Below, one piece after another: positions 42,849 through 52,253 of a stretch of 64,000 nt of DNA; position 1 is the first letter of the stretch, and the number at the start of each line of letters is the position of its first letter. Below the pieces are notes generated by a model. It had not been told where the DNA came from. It ran no database searches and saw only the letters and a list, made by a program, of their open reading frames with translations. The position numbers were made by a program, and so were the translations under genes. The DNA is from UBA1546 sp049302185 (GTDB taxonomy: Bacteria; Nitrospirota; Thermodesulfovibrionia; Thermodesulfovibrionales; UBA1546). The stretch lies in the NCBI GenBank assembly GCA_049302185.1, contig JBAQLV010000023.1, positions 62,001-126,000 of the forward strand, written 5' to 3'.

Positions 42849-43847
42849 CTACCTGAGCATATAAAGCAGCATTATATTGGCAATATAAACTAACAATATC
42901 CCTATCGAATCCCATGCAAGCAGCAATTTCTTTTTCTCAGAGCGATAGGTCAATCCAATAATTGCAATGGCTGTCATCAATATGGCGGATAAGGCAGAGA
43001 TAATGTGGCTTGTATTGACGAATGAAAGAATCGGTCCCTTCACAAAAAACATATCATCAATGGCAAGTATGAATATATTGAAAATATTGCTTCCGAATAA
43101 ATTTCCGACTGCAAGGTCTATCGCGCCCATTTTTACCGCTGAAATGGAAACTACCACCTCCGGAAGCGATGTGGAAAGCGCTATAAAAATATTTCCGACA
43201 AATGTCTGCCCAAGTCCTGTTGTTTCGGCGATCCCCTCACCGATCTTAGGGAGAAAAATAGCGGCAATAATAACAACCATTGCATTGATCCCATAATTGA
43301 CAACCGCAGTCCTTGTCGAAATCTTTTCGTATCTCAGCTCCTCGGCCCTCTCTTTTACAAATTCCGCAATCCTCCTTTTCTCGTAAACAAACAGCAGTCT
43401 CATAGCCACAAAATAAATAACCGGAACTATCAAACTATAGGGCCCAATCCACCCAAGAGGAGCGATACGATTTCCAGAAAACAGGCCTATGCCGATAATG
43501 CTCAAAAGAAGGATTCCAAATCCCGCAGAAAGAATATGCCCATGATGGGCTTTGGCTGATATAGGCATCGGTTTGTAAATAGCATCAAGAAAGGCAAGAA
43601 TAAGCATATTAAAAACACAGCTTCCGAGCACATCACCTGCTGCTATATCAGGCACACCCGCATATGTGACAGAACTTATCCCTGTAACAAGTTCCGGAAG
43701 CGACGTAACAGACGCCATTAGCACAACGCCTATCCACGTCCTGCCTAACCCTGTTTTCTCAGCTATAATATCGCCGTACTTTGAGAGTTTTATCCCCGAA
43801 TAGACAATCAAAGACGTACAGATAAAAAATCCAAGCCAGAGGAACAT
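42849..43847 (-). CDS. CaCA family sodium/calcium exchanger
   Basis: The 332-residue product has about ten membrane helices and the two inverted alpha repeats of cation/Ca2+ exchangers: ASVTSLPELVTGISSV...GDVLGSCVFNML and ALSTSLPEVVVSISAV...GNLFGSNIFNIF. The conserved S/T-x-PE acid residues that bind the ion are intact in both. It probably exports calcium or a similar cation in exchange for sodium or protons. It overlaps the CPA2 gene by one base, so the two transporters are made together. Confidence 0.9.
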   Translation of the reverse strand: MFLWLGFFICTSLIVYSGIKLSKYGDIIAEKTGLGRTWIGVVLMASVTSLPELVTGISSVTYAGVPDIAAGDVLGSCVFNMLILAFLDAIYKPMPISAKAHHGHILSAGFGILLLSIIGIGLFSGNRIAPLGWIGPYSLIVPVIYFVAMRLLFVYEKRRIAEFVKERAEELRYEKISTRTAVVNYGINAMVVIIAAIFLPKIGEGIAETTGLGQTFVGNIFIALSTSLPEVVVSISAVKMGAIDLAVGNLFGSNIFNIFILAIDDMFFVKGPILSFVNTSHIISALSAILMTAIAIIGLTYRSEKKKLLLAWDSIGILLVYIANIMLLYMLR

Positions 43848-45832
43848 TATATCTCCCCTTTGAAATAATCTAATGCCTTCGCCATGCTTTTTCTTTCACC
43901 GGTAAATAATATTATATCTCCTGCCTTGAACGTAAAATCCGGCTTAGGATTTGTAAAAACCTCGGGTCCCCTTCTTACAGCTATAATTGTGACCCCTGTT
44001 TTCTTCCTCACCTGAAGCTCGGCTATGCTTTTGCCCACAAGATGCAAATTTTCTGAAACTCTAAACCCCTCTATTTCTATATCCGGAAGCCACTCACATT
44101 TCTCAAAGAGATGTCTTTTAGGTAATTCCATGCCTCTTAAAGCGGTATAACTGCCGCTTCTGATTTTATCTATCATGTCCATAATTACGTTCCTCGGGAA
44201 ATTATACCTGTGCAGCACACGTGAGAATATCTCTATTGATGTTTCAAATTCTTCCGGTATTACCTCATCTGCGCCGAGTTCCCTGAGTTCATCCACTTCC
44301 ACAAGGTATCTTGTTCTTACAATTATATGAATATCAGAATTTTCATGCCTTGCAATAGATACTATTCTCCTTGTGGAAACAGGATCCGATATCGCAACGA
44401 CAAGCAGTCTTGCCTTATCCATGCCAATCTTATGGAGTATCTCCTTGCTCGTGCCGTCCCCGTAGTATATCGGCTCTCCCCTCTTCTTCATCTCACGCAC
44501 TGTATCGCTGTTCATCTCAAGCACAACATAAGGTATTTCTGCTTCCTTCAGAACTTTTGCGAGATTTTTTCCATTAAGGCCAAAACCGATAATTATCACA
44601 TGACCATGCCTCCTCCTCGGAAACCCCTCCCCCTCAGAAACTCTCTTAAGGCTGGCTATCCTCTTTAAAAGATGCCTTGATGTTATCCATCCTGAGACAA
44701 AAGGCGCTGACTTAAGGACAAAGGGCGTCATTATCATTGTTACGACTGAGGAGGAGAGAAATACCTGATAAAACTCCCCTGTTATGATCCCCGATGCCTT
44801 GCCTGCAACTGCGAGAACAAAAGAGAATTCTCCAATCTGGGCAATACCGAGTCCTGCATGAATTGAGGTTCTCAGAGGGCTTCCTATTGAAAGAGCGGAT
44901 ATTATGCCTGTAATTATCTTTAGCCCGAATATCAATGCAACAGCAGCTGCAATCTTCAGACAATTATCAGACATATAACCTATATCCATTAACATCCCGA
45001 CTGAAACAAAAAACATGCCTATAAAACTGTCCTTGAACGGCAGGATGTCCGATGTTGCCTGATGCGAATATTCTGATTCTGATATTATCATCCCTGCTAA
45101 AAATGCGCCGAGTGCAAGAGAAAGTCCGAATTTTGAAGTTAGAAAAGCAATCCCGAAACAGAGAAATATTATCGTTGTTATGAATAATTCACGGCTCCTT
45201 GTACGTACAACCTGATGCAGTAATCCCGGAACAATCCATCTTGCACTTAACAGCACAATTGTTATAATCAGCGCCGCTTCTCCCATCTTTATCAGCGCAT
45301 CCATCATATTTATCGCATCTCCTGAGAGAGCAGGGATTAAGAGCATAAGCGGCACAACGCAAAGGTCCTGAAAAATCAGTATGCCGACCATTATACGGCC
45401 ATGCGGAGAGTCGGTTTCGCCTTTTTCTGCGAGCATCTTTAAAACAATTGCAGTGCTGCTTAACGCTATTAGAAAGCCAAAAAAGACAGACCTGTTTGCA
45501 TTTCCGGTCAGAAGATAGGCAGCAACAGCAGATAAAACAATGGTAAGTAAAACCTGAATTCCGCCGCCTGCTATAACTGCTTTTCTTATCCTGATAAGCC
45601 TTGCCATGGAAAACTCAATGCCTATCGTAAAGAGAAGGAGTACCACACCAATCTCTGCCATTGCTTCTATTGAATGGATATCTCTTAAAACTCCTATACC
45701 ATAGGGGCCAATGATAGCGCCCGCAATAAGAAAGCCAACAATAGATGGAATCTTCAGCCTGTGAAGCAGGAATACCACTAAGGCAGATATGCCTAAAACT
45801 ATAACAAGAGATTTTAAAAATCCAAGTTCCAT
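43847..45832 (-). CDS. KefB-type CPA2 cation/proton antiporter with RCK domains
   Basis: The 661-residue product has about 12 hydrophobic helices (about residues 5-385) with the ALSSTAIVLKML motif of CPA2 transporters. An RCK_N (TrkA-N) domain with IIGFGLNGKNLAKVL (about 415-535) and an RCK_C domain (about 575-655) follow. These would gate potassium or sodium/proton exchange by a nucleotide or redox ligand. It starts about 56 bases from a divergently placed zinc-ribbon ORF. Confidence 0.92.
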   Translation of the reverse strand: MELGFLKSLVIVLGISALVVFLLHRLKIPSIVGFLIAGAIIGPYGIGVLRDIHSIEAMAEIGVVLLLFTIGIEFSMARLIRIRKAVIAGGGIQVLLTIVLSAVAAYLLTGNANRSVFFGFLIALSSTAIVLKMLAEKGETDSPHGRIMVGILIFQDLCVVPLMLLIPALSGDAINMMDALIKMGEAALIITIVLLSARWIVPGLLHQVVRTRSRELFITTIIFLCFGIAFLTSKFGLSLALGAFLAGMIISESEYSHQATSDILPFKDSFIGMFFVSVGMLMDIGYMSDNCLKIAAAVALIFGLKIITGIISALSIGSPLRTSIHAGLGIAQIGEFSFVLAVAGKASGIITGEFYQVFLSSSVVTMIMTPFVLKSAPFVSGWITSRHLLKRIASLKRVSEGEGFPRRRHGHVIIIGFGLNGKNLAKVLKEAEIPYVVLEMNSDTVREMKKRGEPIYYGDGTSKEILHKIGMDKARLLVVAISDPVSTRRIVSIARHENSDIHIIVRTRYLVEVDELRELGADEVIPEEFETSIEIFSRVLHRYNFPRNVIMDMIDKIRSGSYTALRGMELPKRHLFEKCEWLPDIEIEGFRVSENLHLVGKSIAELQVRKKTGVTIIAVRRGPEVFTNPKPDFTFKAGDIILFTGERKSMAKALDYFKGEI

Positions 45833-45887
45833 AGGTTTTATGGTAGCATAAAATATGCTTTACTTCATTTCAGTGTTGTTAGGCGCG

Positions 45888-46016
45888 ATGGGTTCTTACC
45901 TGAGATGTCCGTCATGCAAAAAATTGCAACACTTCAAAGGTAAAAAGAAAGGCGATACGGCTACCTGCAAAAAATGCGCGCATGAGTTTGTGCTGAAATT
46001 AGCCGGAGAAGCATAA
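45888..46016 (+). CDS. Small zinc-ribbon protein
   Basis: A 42-residue frame (MGSYLRCPSC...TCKKCAHEF) has two CxxC knuckles, the pattern of a zinc ribbon like those at the N-terminus of MJ0042-type proteins. An in-frame ATG at 45855 would add 11 hydrophobic residues. A truncated, related copy lies at 48022-48114. The function is unknown. Nothing else was seen in 45833-46098. Confidence 0.5.
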   Translation: MGSYLRCPSCKKLQHFKGKKKGDTATCKKCAHEFVLKLAGEA

Positions 46017-46098
46017 AAATTAATTTGTCCGGTGAAAACATATAGGGAGGTTTTTAGCCCCTATTTTAAAAAGCAGTGAAACAAAATTTTACTCAGGA

Positions 46099-47466
46099 TT
46101 AAATCTTCAGCACATAATACCTCAGCCAGACGTATATCGTAGCAATAACAACAGTCATTATCATCAACGGCATTCCGTATGCCATGAACTTTATGAACGA
46201 TATTTTTTTGCCTGCCTTTTCAGACATACCTACAACAATAACATTTGCGGATGCGCCGATTGCAGTTCCGTTGCCGCCGAGACAGGCGCCTAATGCCAGA
46301 GACCACCATAGCGGCATCAAATCAGGGTGGTGCAGAAGCTGAATTCCTGAAACATTGGGCCAGAGCTGTTTTGCCATGTCAATTATCAACGGGTTCATTG
46401 TTGCAACATAAGGGATGTTGTCTATGAATGCTGATGCAAATGCAGAAAACCACATCACGACCATGCTTGTTGCAAAGAGATTCCCCTGTGTTATTTCAAG
46501 GACTTTTATTGACAGCCATTTAATAAGCCCGACTTTTACAACCCCGCCGATGATTATGAAAAGCCCTATGAAGAAAAATATTGTAGGCCATTCAACTTCT
46601 GCAAGAATATGGTGAGGCTCGTCTGTCTTTGAAAGCAGTAGCAGAAGCCCTGCTCCGAATAAAGCTATTGTTGCAGGCTGGAAATGGAGAACGCCGTGAA
46701 AAACAAAACCTGTCAGAACTATTCCCAGAACTACGAGCGATTTTGTAAGCATGACAGGGTCTTTTATTGCCTCATTCTCGTTCATGGACATAATCCTCTG
46801 CTTTAGTTCGTCCCTTGTCTTGAGCTTTTTACCCCAGATAAGTTTAATGGCAAAGATGTAGAAAACCATTATAACAACTACAATTGGAGCAAGATGATAA
46901 ATAAAATCCATGAAGTTTAACTGCGCCTTTGATGCTATCATTATGTTTGGGGGGTCGCCGATGAGTGTTGCTGTTCCGCCTATATTAGACGCAAGAACGC
47001 ATGAAATAAGATAAGGCAATGGATCAACCTCAAGCGCATCTGCGATAAGGATCGTAACAGGAACTATCAAAAGCACTGTTGTTACATTGTCGAGCAGTGC
47101 GCTAAGGACTGCCGTTACGATTGCAAATATTACCAGAATCCTTAATGGGTCCCCTTTACCCCATTTAGCGCTCTTGATAGCGATATACTCAAATACCCCG
47201 GTCGGTCTCATGAGGTTGATTATCACCATCATCGAAATCAACAGAAATATGACGTTCCAGTCAACCCCGAATTCTTCAACATGAAATGCCTCGTGCTGTT
47301 CAAGGATTTTTAGAACAAGCATTAAGCATGCTCCGAATATCGCAATAATTGTTTTATGTATTTTCTCGGAAACGATTACAGCATAGGCGAGCAAAAATAT
47401 TGTCGTGGCTGTCCAGAAGGCTGTGTCCATGACAAACGGCTGTACCGCTGCTGCTTCCTGCGTCAT
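46099..47466 (-). CDS. nhaD: NhaD-type sodium/proton antiporter, copy 1
   Basis: The 455-residue product is an ArsB/NhaD (ion transporter superfamily) permease with about 11-12 membrane helices. DNVTTVLLIVPVT and GGTATLIGDPPNIMIAS are the conserved membrane-centre motifs. SAFIDNIPYVATMNPL and GNGTAIGASANVI are the matching second-half motifs. It probably expels sodium in exchange for protons. It is translationally coupled to an upstream CBS-domain protein (ATGA, 47463-47466). A close paralogue lies at 55782-57149. Confidence 0.9.
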   Translation of the reverse strand: MTQEAAAVQPFVMDTAFWTATTIFLLAYAVIVSEKIHKTIIAIFGACLMLVLKILEQHEAFHVEEFGVDWNVIFLLISMMVIINLMRPTGVFEYIAIKSAKWGKGDPLRILVIFAIVTAVLSALLDNVTTVLLIVPVTILIADALEVDPLPYLISCVLASNIGGTATLIGDPPNIMIASKAQLNFMDFIYHLAPIVVVIMVFYIFAIKLIWGKKLKTRDELKQRIMSMNENEAIKDPVMLTKSLVVLGIVLTGFVFHGVLHFQPATIALFGAGLLLLLSKTDEPHHILAEVEWPTIFFFIGLFIIIGGVVKVGLIKWLSIKVLEITQGNLFATSMVVMWFSAFASAFIDNIPYVATMNPLIIDMAKQLWPNVSGIQLLHHPDLMPLWWSLALGACLGGNGTAIGASANVIVVGMSEKAGKKISFIKFMAYGMPLMIMTVVIATIYVWLRYYVLKI

Positions 47467-47966
47467 TTCACACCTCCGTTATTCTCATCAAGCATCGCCC
47501 TTGTAATTGCAAAGAATACATCCCTCTCATAGAGTATTCCGGCAACCTTGCCGTCTTTCCCTATAACCGGAAGCCTCTTGACGTTGTTCTTTATCATGTG
47601 GTCAACGCACTCCATTAGAGATGAATCTTCATGTACGCTTATCACTTTTTGGGTCATCATCTCCGAAACCTTTCTATCCTTTACCTTTCTTGCCAGATTC
47701 TCCACCATGCCGTCCCATGTGAAATCTCCAAGATTCATTAAAGACATATACGAAGGGAATACTGCCTTTAAAATATCACCCATAGAGAGAAACCCGACCA
47801 TTGTGCCTTTTTCGTCAATAACCGGAAGCCCTTTGACTCCAAATTTCTCTTCATCTCTTTTGGCAGTCCTGAGGATATTTGCTGCTTCTTTCAGTGACGT
47901 GTCAGGCTTTAAATATTCCTGAAGCGGTATCATTAAATCTTTTGCTTTCATTTTACCTCCCGGCAA
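47463..47966 (-). CDS. CBS domain-pair protein upstream of nhaD copy 1
   Basis: The 167-residue product consists of two CBS motifs (about residues 5-70 and 98-160; LPVIDEKGTMVGFLSMGDIL and LPVIGKDGKVAGILYERDV). Such pairs bind adenine nucleotides and often gate transporters. It is coupled to nhaD copy 1, so it may sense energy status for it. About 50 bases of its internal sequence recur as a fragment at 48125-48178. Confidence 0.9.
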   Translation of the reverse strand: MPGGKMKAKDLMIPLQEYLKPDTSLKEAANILRTAKRDEEKFGVKGLPVIDEKGTMVGFLSMGDILKAVFPSYMSLMNLGDFTWDGMVENLARKVKDRKVSEMMTQKVISVHEDSSLMECVDHMIKNNVKRLPVIGKDGKVAGILYERDVFFAITRAMLDENNGGVK

Positions 47967-48021
47967 GCTATCTGATATTTTGCTATTTAGTATAAAATAT
48001 TTACCTCAAATTACAAATAAA

Positions 48022-48114
48022 AAAGCACCTCAGCGCTTCAAGGGTGAGAAAAAAGGAGATACTGTTGCCTGCAAAAAGTGCGGGCATGAGTTTGCCGTAA
48101 GAAGCGTAACAGGT
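48022..48114 (+). pseudogene. Truncated zinc-ribbon copy
   Basis: The frame reads FKGEKKGDTVACKKCGHEF, closely matching FKGKKKGDTATCKKCAHEF of the ORF at 45888. The first CxxC knuckle is missing, and the frame runs into the CBS fragment. Confidence 0.6.
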
Positions 48115-48124
48115 GTTATGAGTA

Positions 48125-48178
48125 AGTGTGAGATATCCAAGATTCATTAAAGACATATACAGAGGGAATACTGCTTTT
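48125..48178 (-). pseudogene. Fragment of the CBS-protein gene
   Basis: About 50 bases (GATTCATTAAAGACATATAC core) repeat the interior of the CBS gene at 47718-47770 in the same orientation, with about five differences. It joins abruptly to the UspA fragment near 48177. Confidence 0.7.
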
Positions 48179-48241
48179 TGAGCCGTCTGTAGCGAGGAGA
48201 ATGTTTTTAAGCGGCCCCATATAATCCATTCTGTTGCTCAT
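48177..48241 (-). pseudogene. UspA family N-terminal fragment
   Basis: From ATG 48241 (minus) the frame reads MSNRMDYMGPLKNILLATDGS and then runs into the CBS fragment. NILLATDGS is the first strand and nucleotide loop of universal stress proteins. The remaining roughly 120 residues are missing. Confidence 0.55.
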
Positions 48242-48242
48242 A

Positions 48243-48348
48243 TTAATGACCTCCCGCCTTCAGTATTCCTGATGCCGCAAGCACTAAAACCAGCACCTCG
48301 ACTATCGCAAGCACGCCGTATACCGTATCCTTCTTTTAAAAAGTACAT
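48243..48348 (-). pseudogene. Frameshifted small membrane protein
   Basis: GGGAG precedes ATG 48348 (minus), which opens MYFLK. After one extra base the frame continues DTVYGVLAIVEVLVLVLAASG and ends TAA at 48243. That is one membrane helix of about 34 residues. It sits directly before the UspA fragment, two bases away. The region 48349-48431 shows nothing further. Confidence 0.45.
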
Positions 48349-48431
48349 AGAATCTCCCTCTTGAAAGATAAAACGAAGACCCTCACTTTTTACAGGTATT
48401 TTAGGATATAACACCCAAAAGGATTAGATTT

Positions 48432-48502
48432 GATAATGTTATAATGATTTATTTCTATTGTAGTAATAATATCATTTTAGTAAAATAAATGATTTATAAT
48501 GG
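48432..48502 (+). promoter_or_regulatory. Candidate GntR operators upstream of sulP
   Basis: GATAATGTTATAATGAT (48432-48448), GTAATAATATCATTTTA (48463-48479, inverted) and AATGATTTATAATGG (48488-48502) share an ATAATGTTATAATGAT-like motif. The same motif recurs upstream of gntR (60971-61050) and of the dikinase-like gene (61250-61267). Binding by the GntR protein is inference. Confidence 0.45.
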
Positions 48503-48619
48503 CAGTGAATCGGATACAGGAAAGAAATTAACACAATACCGATTAATTCAGAGCTTTCTAAAACTTATTTTTGACAATCTGCAATATAAAAAATTGAGCT
48601 GATAAAAGGAGAGATAATT

Positions 48620-50743
48620 ATGTTGTTAAGCATTTTCCCCTTCCTGGAATGGCTTAAAATTTATAATCTCGTCAAATTAAGGGCTGACGCAATCTCCGGG
48701 CTGACGGTTGCTCTGGTTCTTATCCCTCAATCCATGGCTTATGCTCAATTGGCCGGATTGCCGTCATATTACGGATTATATGCGGCTTTCTTGCCGCCGT
48801 TGCTTGGTGCATTGTTCGGCTCCAGCAGACAGCTTGCAACAGGACCTGTAGCTGTTGTTTCACTGATGACTGCGGCCTCTTTAGCCCCACTTGCAACTGC
48901 CGGGAGTGAAGGCTATATAGGATATGCTATTTTGCTTGCTTTAATAGTTGGGGCTTTCCAGTTGCTTTTAGGTGTATTGAGGCTCGGATTAGTCGTCAAT
49001 TTCCTGTCCCATCCTGTTGTGAACGGTTTCACCAACGCTGCTGCAATCATTATTGCCACCTCACAATTGTCAAAGATGTTCGGGGTTTCCGTAGACGAAG
49101 CAGAGCACCATTACGAAACGATCATATGGGTTGTTCAGGCAGCCATGCACTATACGCACTGGCCTACTTTTATTATAGGCATTGGGGCTTTTGTGGTAAT
49201 GTTCGGGTTGAAAAAGGTCACTCCCAAAATACCGAACGTCCTCGTAGCAGTTGCCCTTACTACTGTTATTTCGTGGGCAATAGGATTTGAACATAATGTC
49301 AAGGTGGATGTGTCAAAGATTGATTCTCCAAAAACAATAGAACTTATAACCAGTTTCAATAAAACATTGGATGAAATTTCGACTTTGGCGAAAGAACGGA
49401 CAGAAGCTGCTAACCTGATGAAGACAGCGAAAAAAGCCAATAAAAAAATCGAATACCTTGATGCAAAACGTAATGAAGAAGATTTTGCTATAACTATAGA
49501 AGAGTTAAAAATTAAAACAGCTTCCCTAAGAAAGGAAATCAGGAATTTATTTTTCAGCGGCGTTAAACAGCCTGACGGTTCTCTGAAATTTTATTTGAAA
49601 AACGAGGCGACCCAAAATGCAGATACTGACGGAAGGGTATGGCGAATTAAAGTTGGGACCAAGCCGATAAAGGAAGATTCCATTACCATGATAGGCGGCG
49701 GTGATGTTATCGGAGTAGTTCCTAAAGGGTTGCCTGCTTTTACGATACCCACGATAAGTATCGGTGGAATCCTGAATCTTTTGCCTTATGCAGTAATTAT
49801 TTCTCTGCTGGGGTTTATGGAAGCCATCTCCATAGCCAAGGCCCTTGCAAGTAAAACAGGACAGAGATTGGACCCTAACCAGGAGCTGATCGGGCAGGGG
49901 TTGGCGAATATGGTTGGCTCAATAGGTAAAAGCTATCCTGTTTCCGGTTCGTTTTCGCGTTCAGCCGTAAACTTCCAATCAGGGGCTTTAACAGGGGTTT
50001 CAAGTGTTTTTACAAGCATGGCGGTAGTGATTGTGCTTTTGTTTTTTACCCCGCTTCTTTATCATCTGCCGCAGTCGGTATTGGCTGCAGTAATTATGAT
50101 GGCGGTTATCGGTTTGCTGAACATTTCCGGATTTATTCATGCGTGGAAGGTCCAAAGATACGACGGGATTATTTCCATCATATCTTTTATCAGCACACTA
50201 GCCTTTGCTCCTCATCTGGATAAAGGCATTATGGTTGGCGTAGTGCTTTCTATTTCGGTATTCTTATATAAGAGCATGAAAACGAAAATATCCTTGCTGT
50301 CAAAACATGAAGACAGTTCGCTTCGTTGTGCGGAAACCCATGGGTTGCAGGAATGTGAGCATATCGCCGTGGCACGATTTGAAGGGCCGCTGTTCTTTGC
50401 CAATGCAAGCTATCTGGAAGACAGTATAAGGGGAATCATCGAGACGAAAAAGAATTTAAAACACATCCTCCTTGTATCCAACGGGATTAACGAAATGGAT
50501 GCGTCAGGGGAAGAGACGTTATCGCTGCTTGTAGACCGCATAAGAAGCGCTGGACTGGATATATCCCTGAGCGGAGTAAATGAGGCGGTCTTGAAAGTTC
50601 TCAAGCGGACTCATTTGCTGGAAAAAATCGGACATGACCATATATATCATACAAAAGAACAGGCTATAAGTAAGATATATCCTATCACACATAAGGATAC
50701 GACTGAGAAAGAATGTCCACTTGTAACTGTTTGCAAGATTTAG
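48620..50743 (+). CDS. SulP family anion permease with large soluble insertion and STAS domain
   Basis: The 707-residue product has the SulP N-terminal motif (SGLTVALVLIPQSMAYAQLAGLP), about 12-14 membrane helices and a C-terminal STAS domain (about 560-690). Relatives carry sulfate, bicarbonate (BicA) or dicarboxylates; the substrate here is not known. A charged, partly coiled-coil segment of about 130 residues (about 225-360) lies where typical SulP proteins have a short loop before the VVGEIPxGLP-like GVVPKGLPAF. AAAGGAGAG precedes the ATG. It is followed by the kinase-like/receiver gene 24 bases on. Confidence 0.88.
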   Translation: MLLSIFPFLEWLKIYNLVKLRADAISGLTVALVLIPQSMAYAQLAGLPSYYGLYAAFLPPLLGALFGSSRQLATGPVAVVSLMTAASLAPLATAGSEGYIGYAILLALIVGAFQLLLGVLRLGLVVNFLSHPVVNGFTNAAAIIIATSQLSKMFGVSVDEAEHHYETIIWVVQAAMHYTHWPTFIIGIGAFVVMFGLKKVTPKIPNVLVAVALTTVISWAIGFEHNVKVDVSKIDSPKTIELITSFNKTLDEISTLAKERTEAANLMKTAKKANKKIEYLDAKRNEEDFAITIEELKIKTASLRKEIRNLFFSGVKQPDGSLKFYLKNEATQNADTDGRVWRIKVGTKPIKEDSITMIGGGDVIGVVPKGLPAFTIPTISIGGILNLLPYAVIISLLGFMEAISIAKALASKTGQRLDPNQELIGQGLANMVGSIGKSYPVSGSFSRSAVNFQSGALTGVSSVFTSMAVVIVLLFFTPLLYHLPQSVLAAVIMMAVIGLLNISGFIHAWKVQRYDGIISIISFISTLAFAPHLDKGIMVGVVLSISVFLYKSMKTKISLLSKHEDSSLRCAETHGLQECEHIAVARFEGPLFFANASYLEDSIRGIIETKKNLKHILLVSNGINEMDASGEETLSLLVDRIRSAGLDISLSGVNEAVLKVLKRTHLLEKIGHDHIYHTKEQAISKIYPITHKDTTEKECPLVTVCKI

Positions 50744-50767
50744 ATTTTATTCCATGGAGGGAGAAAA

Positions 50768-51988
50768 ATGTCTATAATCACTGTATTTGCAGGAATCTAT
50801 TGCAATGAAGAACTGGCCATAAAGGAAATTATTGAAAAAACAGGCTATAAATATCTGACAGACTCGGATATCGTTTCAAAAGCCGGCAGATTGTCGGATC
50901 TTCCTGAAGGCAAAGTATTTAAAGCATTTTCAGCAAAGAAATCCGTTTTCAATCAAATGACCCATGAAAAAGAACGGTCCGTTGCTTATCTCAAGCTTGC
51001 CGTAGCAGAAACGCTTACTGAAGACAATATTCTTATCAATGGTTTCACAAGCCTTCTGATACCTGCCGGGATTCGTCATGTTCTGAGAATTTGTCTCATC
51101 GCTGATATGAAATACAGGGTTTCCATGGCATGTTCATCCGGGATGTCCGAAAACGAAGCGCTTAAGACGATTCATAAGAGCGACGAGGATAAGATATCCT
51201 GGACAAAAAGCATTTTGGAAAAGGATGACCCATGGGATATTTCGATTTATGACATGGTTTTGCCCACTGATAAAATGACTCCGGAGGAAATAGCAAATTT
51301 AGTAGAGAAGTCTTTAGAAAGAGATATTCTAAAAGCTTCTCCGGACAGCGCAAAGGCAATTCAAGATTTTATTTTGGCATCCCGGGTTGAAACTGTATTA
51401 GCCAAAGAAGGACATTTTATTGCTGCTGAGGCTGATGCAGGGGAAGTAACTTTAACGATAAACAAAAATGTGCTTATGCTGAAGCGACTGGAAGAAGAAC
51501 TGCAAGCAATAGCCGGTAAGATTCCAGGGGTAAAATCCGTTGCAACTAAGGTGGGCAAGAAATTCTATAAATCGGATATTTACAGAAAGTATGACCTTGA
51601 AATGCCTTCCAAGCTGCTCCTTGTAGATGATGAACGGCAGTTTGTTCAGACATTGTCCGAAAGACTGCGTTTAAGAGAAATAGGCTCTGTAATTGCATAT
51701 GATGGCGAAACCGCCCTTGATATGATAAAAGAAGAAGAACCCGATGTTATGATCTTAGACCTGAAAATGCCGGGGATTGACGGCATCGAGGTCTTAAAAC
51801 GGGTAAAGCAGACTAATCCCCTTATCGAAGTTATTATCCTTACGGGACAAGGTTCTGAAGCAGACAAAGAATTATGCATGGAATTAGGGGCGTTTGCATA
51901 TCTTGAAAAACCTGTTGATGTGAGTGTCCTGAGTGAGACCATTAAGAAAGCCAACGAAAAAATAAAGCAAAGCAGGCAAAATAAATAA
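50768..51988 (+). CDS. Cytidylate-kinase-like / BON-like / receiver fusion
   Basis: The 406-residue product has three parts. Residues of about 1-205 resemble the cytidylate kinase-like family, but the N-terminal loop (ITVFAGIYCNEE) lacks the normal GxxGxGK P-loop. Residues of about 207-275 resemble a BON domain (VTLTINKNVLMLKRLEEELQAIAGKIPGVKSV). Residues of about 281-400 are a receiver with DDE pocket, D331 in MILDLKMPG and K in EKPVD. A nucleotide- or ligand-sensing regulator is plausible. It follows sulP and probably reports to or from it. No DNA-binding domain is present. Confidence 0.75.
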   Translation: MSIITVFAGIYCNEELAIKEIIEKTGYKYLTDSDIVSKAGRLSDLPEGKVFKAFSAKKSVFNQMTHEKERSVAYLKLAVAETLTEDNILINGFTSLLIPAGIRHVLRICLIADMKYRVSMACSSGMSENEALKTIHKSDEDKISWTKSILEKDDPWDISIYDMVLPTDKMTPEEIANLVEKSLERDILKASPDSAKAIQDFILASRVETVLAKEGHFIAAEADAGEVTLTINKNVLMLKRLEEELQAIAGKIPGVKSVATKVGKKFYKSDIYRKYDLEMPSKLLLVDDERQFVQTLSERLRLREIGSVIAYDGETALDMIKEEEPDVMILDLKMPGIDGIEVLKRVKQTNPLIEVIILTGQGSEADKELCMELGAFAYLEKPVDVSVLSETIKKANEKIKQSRQNK

Positions 51989-52093
51989 TCTTTCGGTTTT
52001 ACGCCCGTGGGTATCTATTGGTAAAACTCAGATACAGACGGGAACGAATGAATGGGCATGAGAAGGGCGTTGAAACATTCCTGCATGAATTAT

Positions 52094-52116
52094 AAAGGGT
52101 TGAGATGAACCCTTTT
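52094..52116 (+). terminator. Hairpin terminator after the sulP operon
   Basis: AAAGGGTT (52094-52101) pairs with AACCCTTT (52108-52115) around GAGATG, followed by TTA. It lies about 105 bases after the receiver fusion gene. The rest of 51989-52253 shows no gene. Confidence 0.5.
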
Positions 52117-52253
52117 ATGGTATCCGAGATTAGCGAATCCTATCGCCAAGTGTGCAGAAACATTTATTGAGTCAAGAATTTTCTTGCAAAAAATAGCCCT
52201 TCTTTAGAGATTTAATCAGGCTTCAGTTTCTATAGGTGGTAAAATTCAATCCG

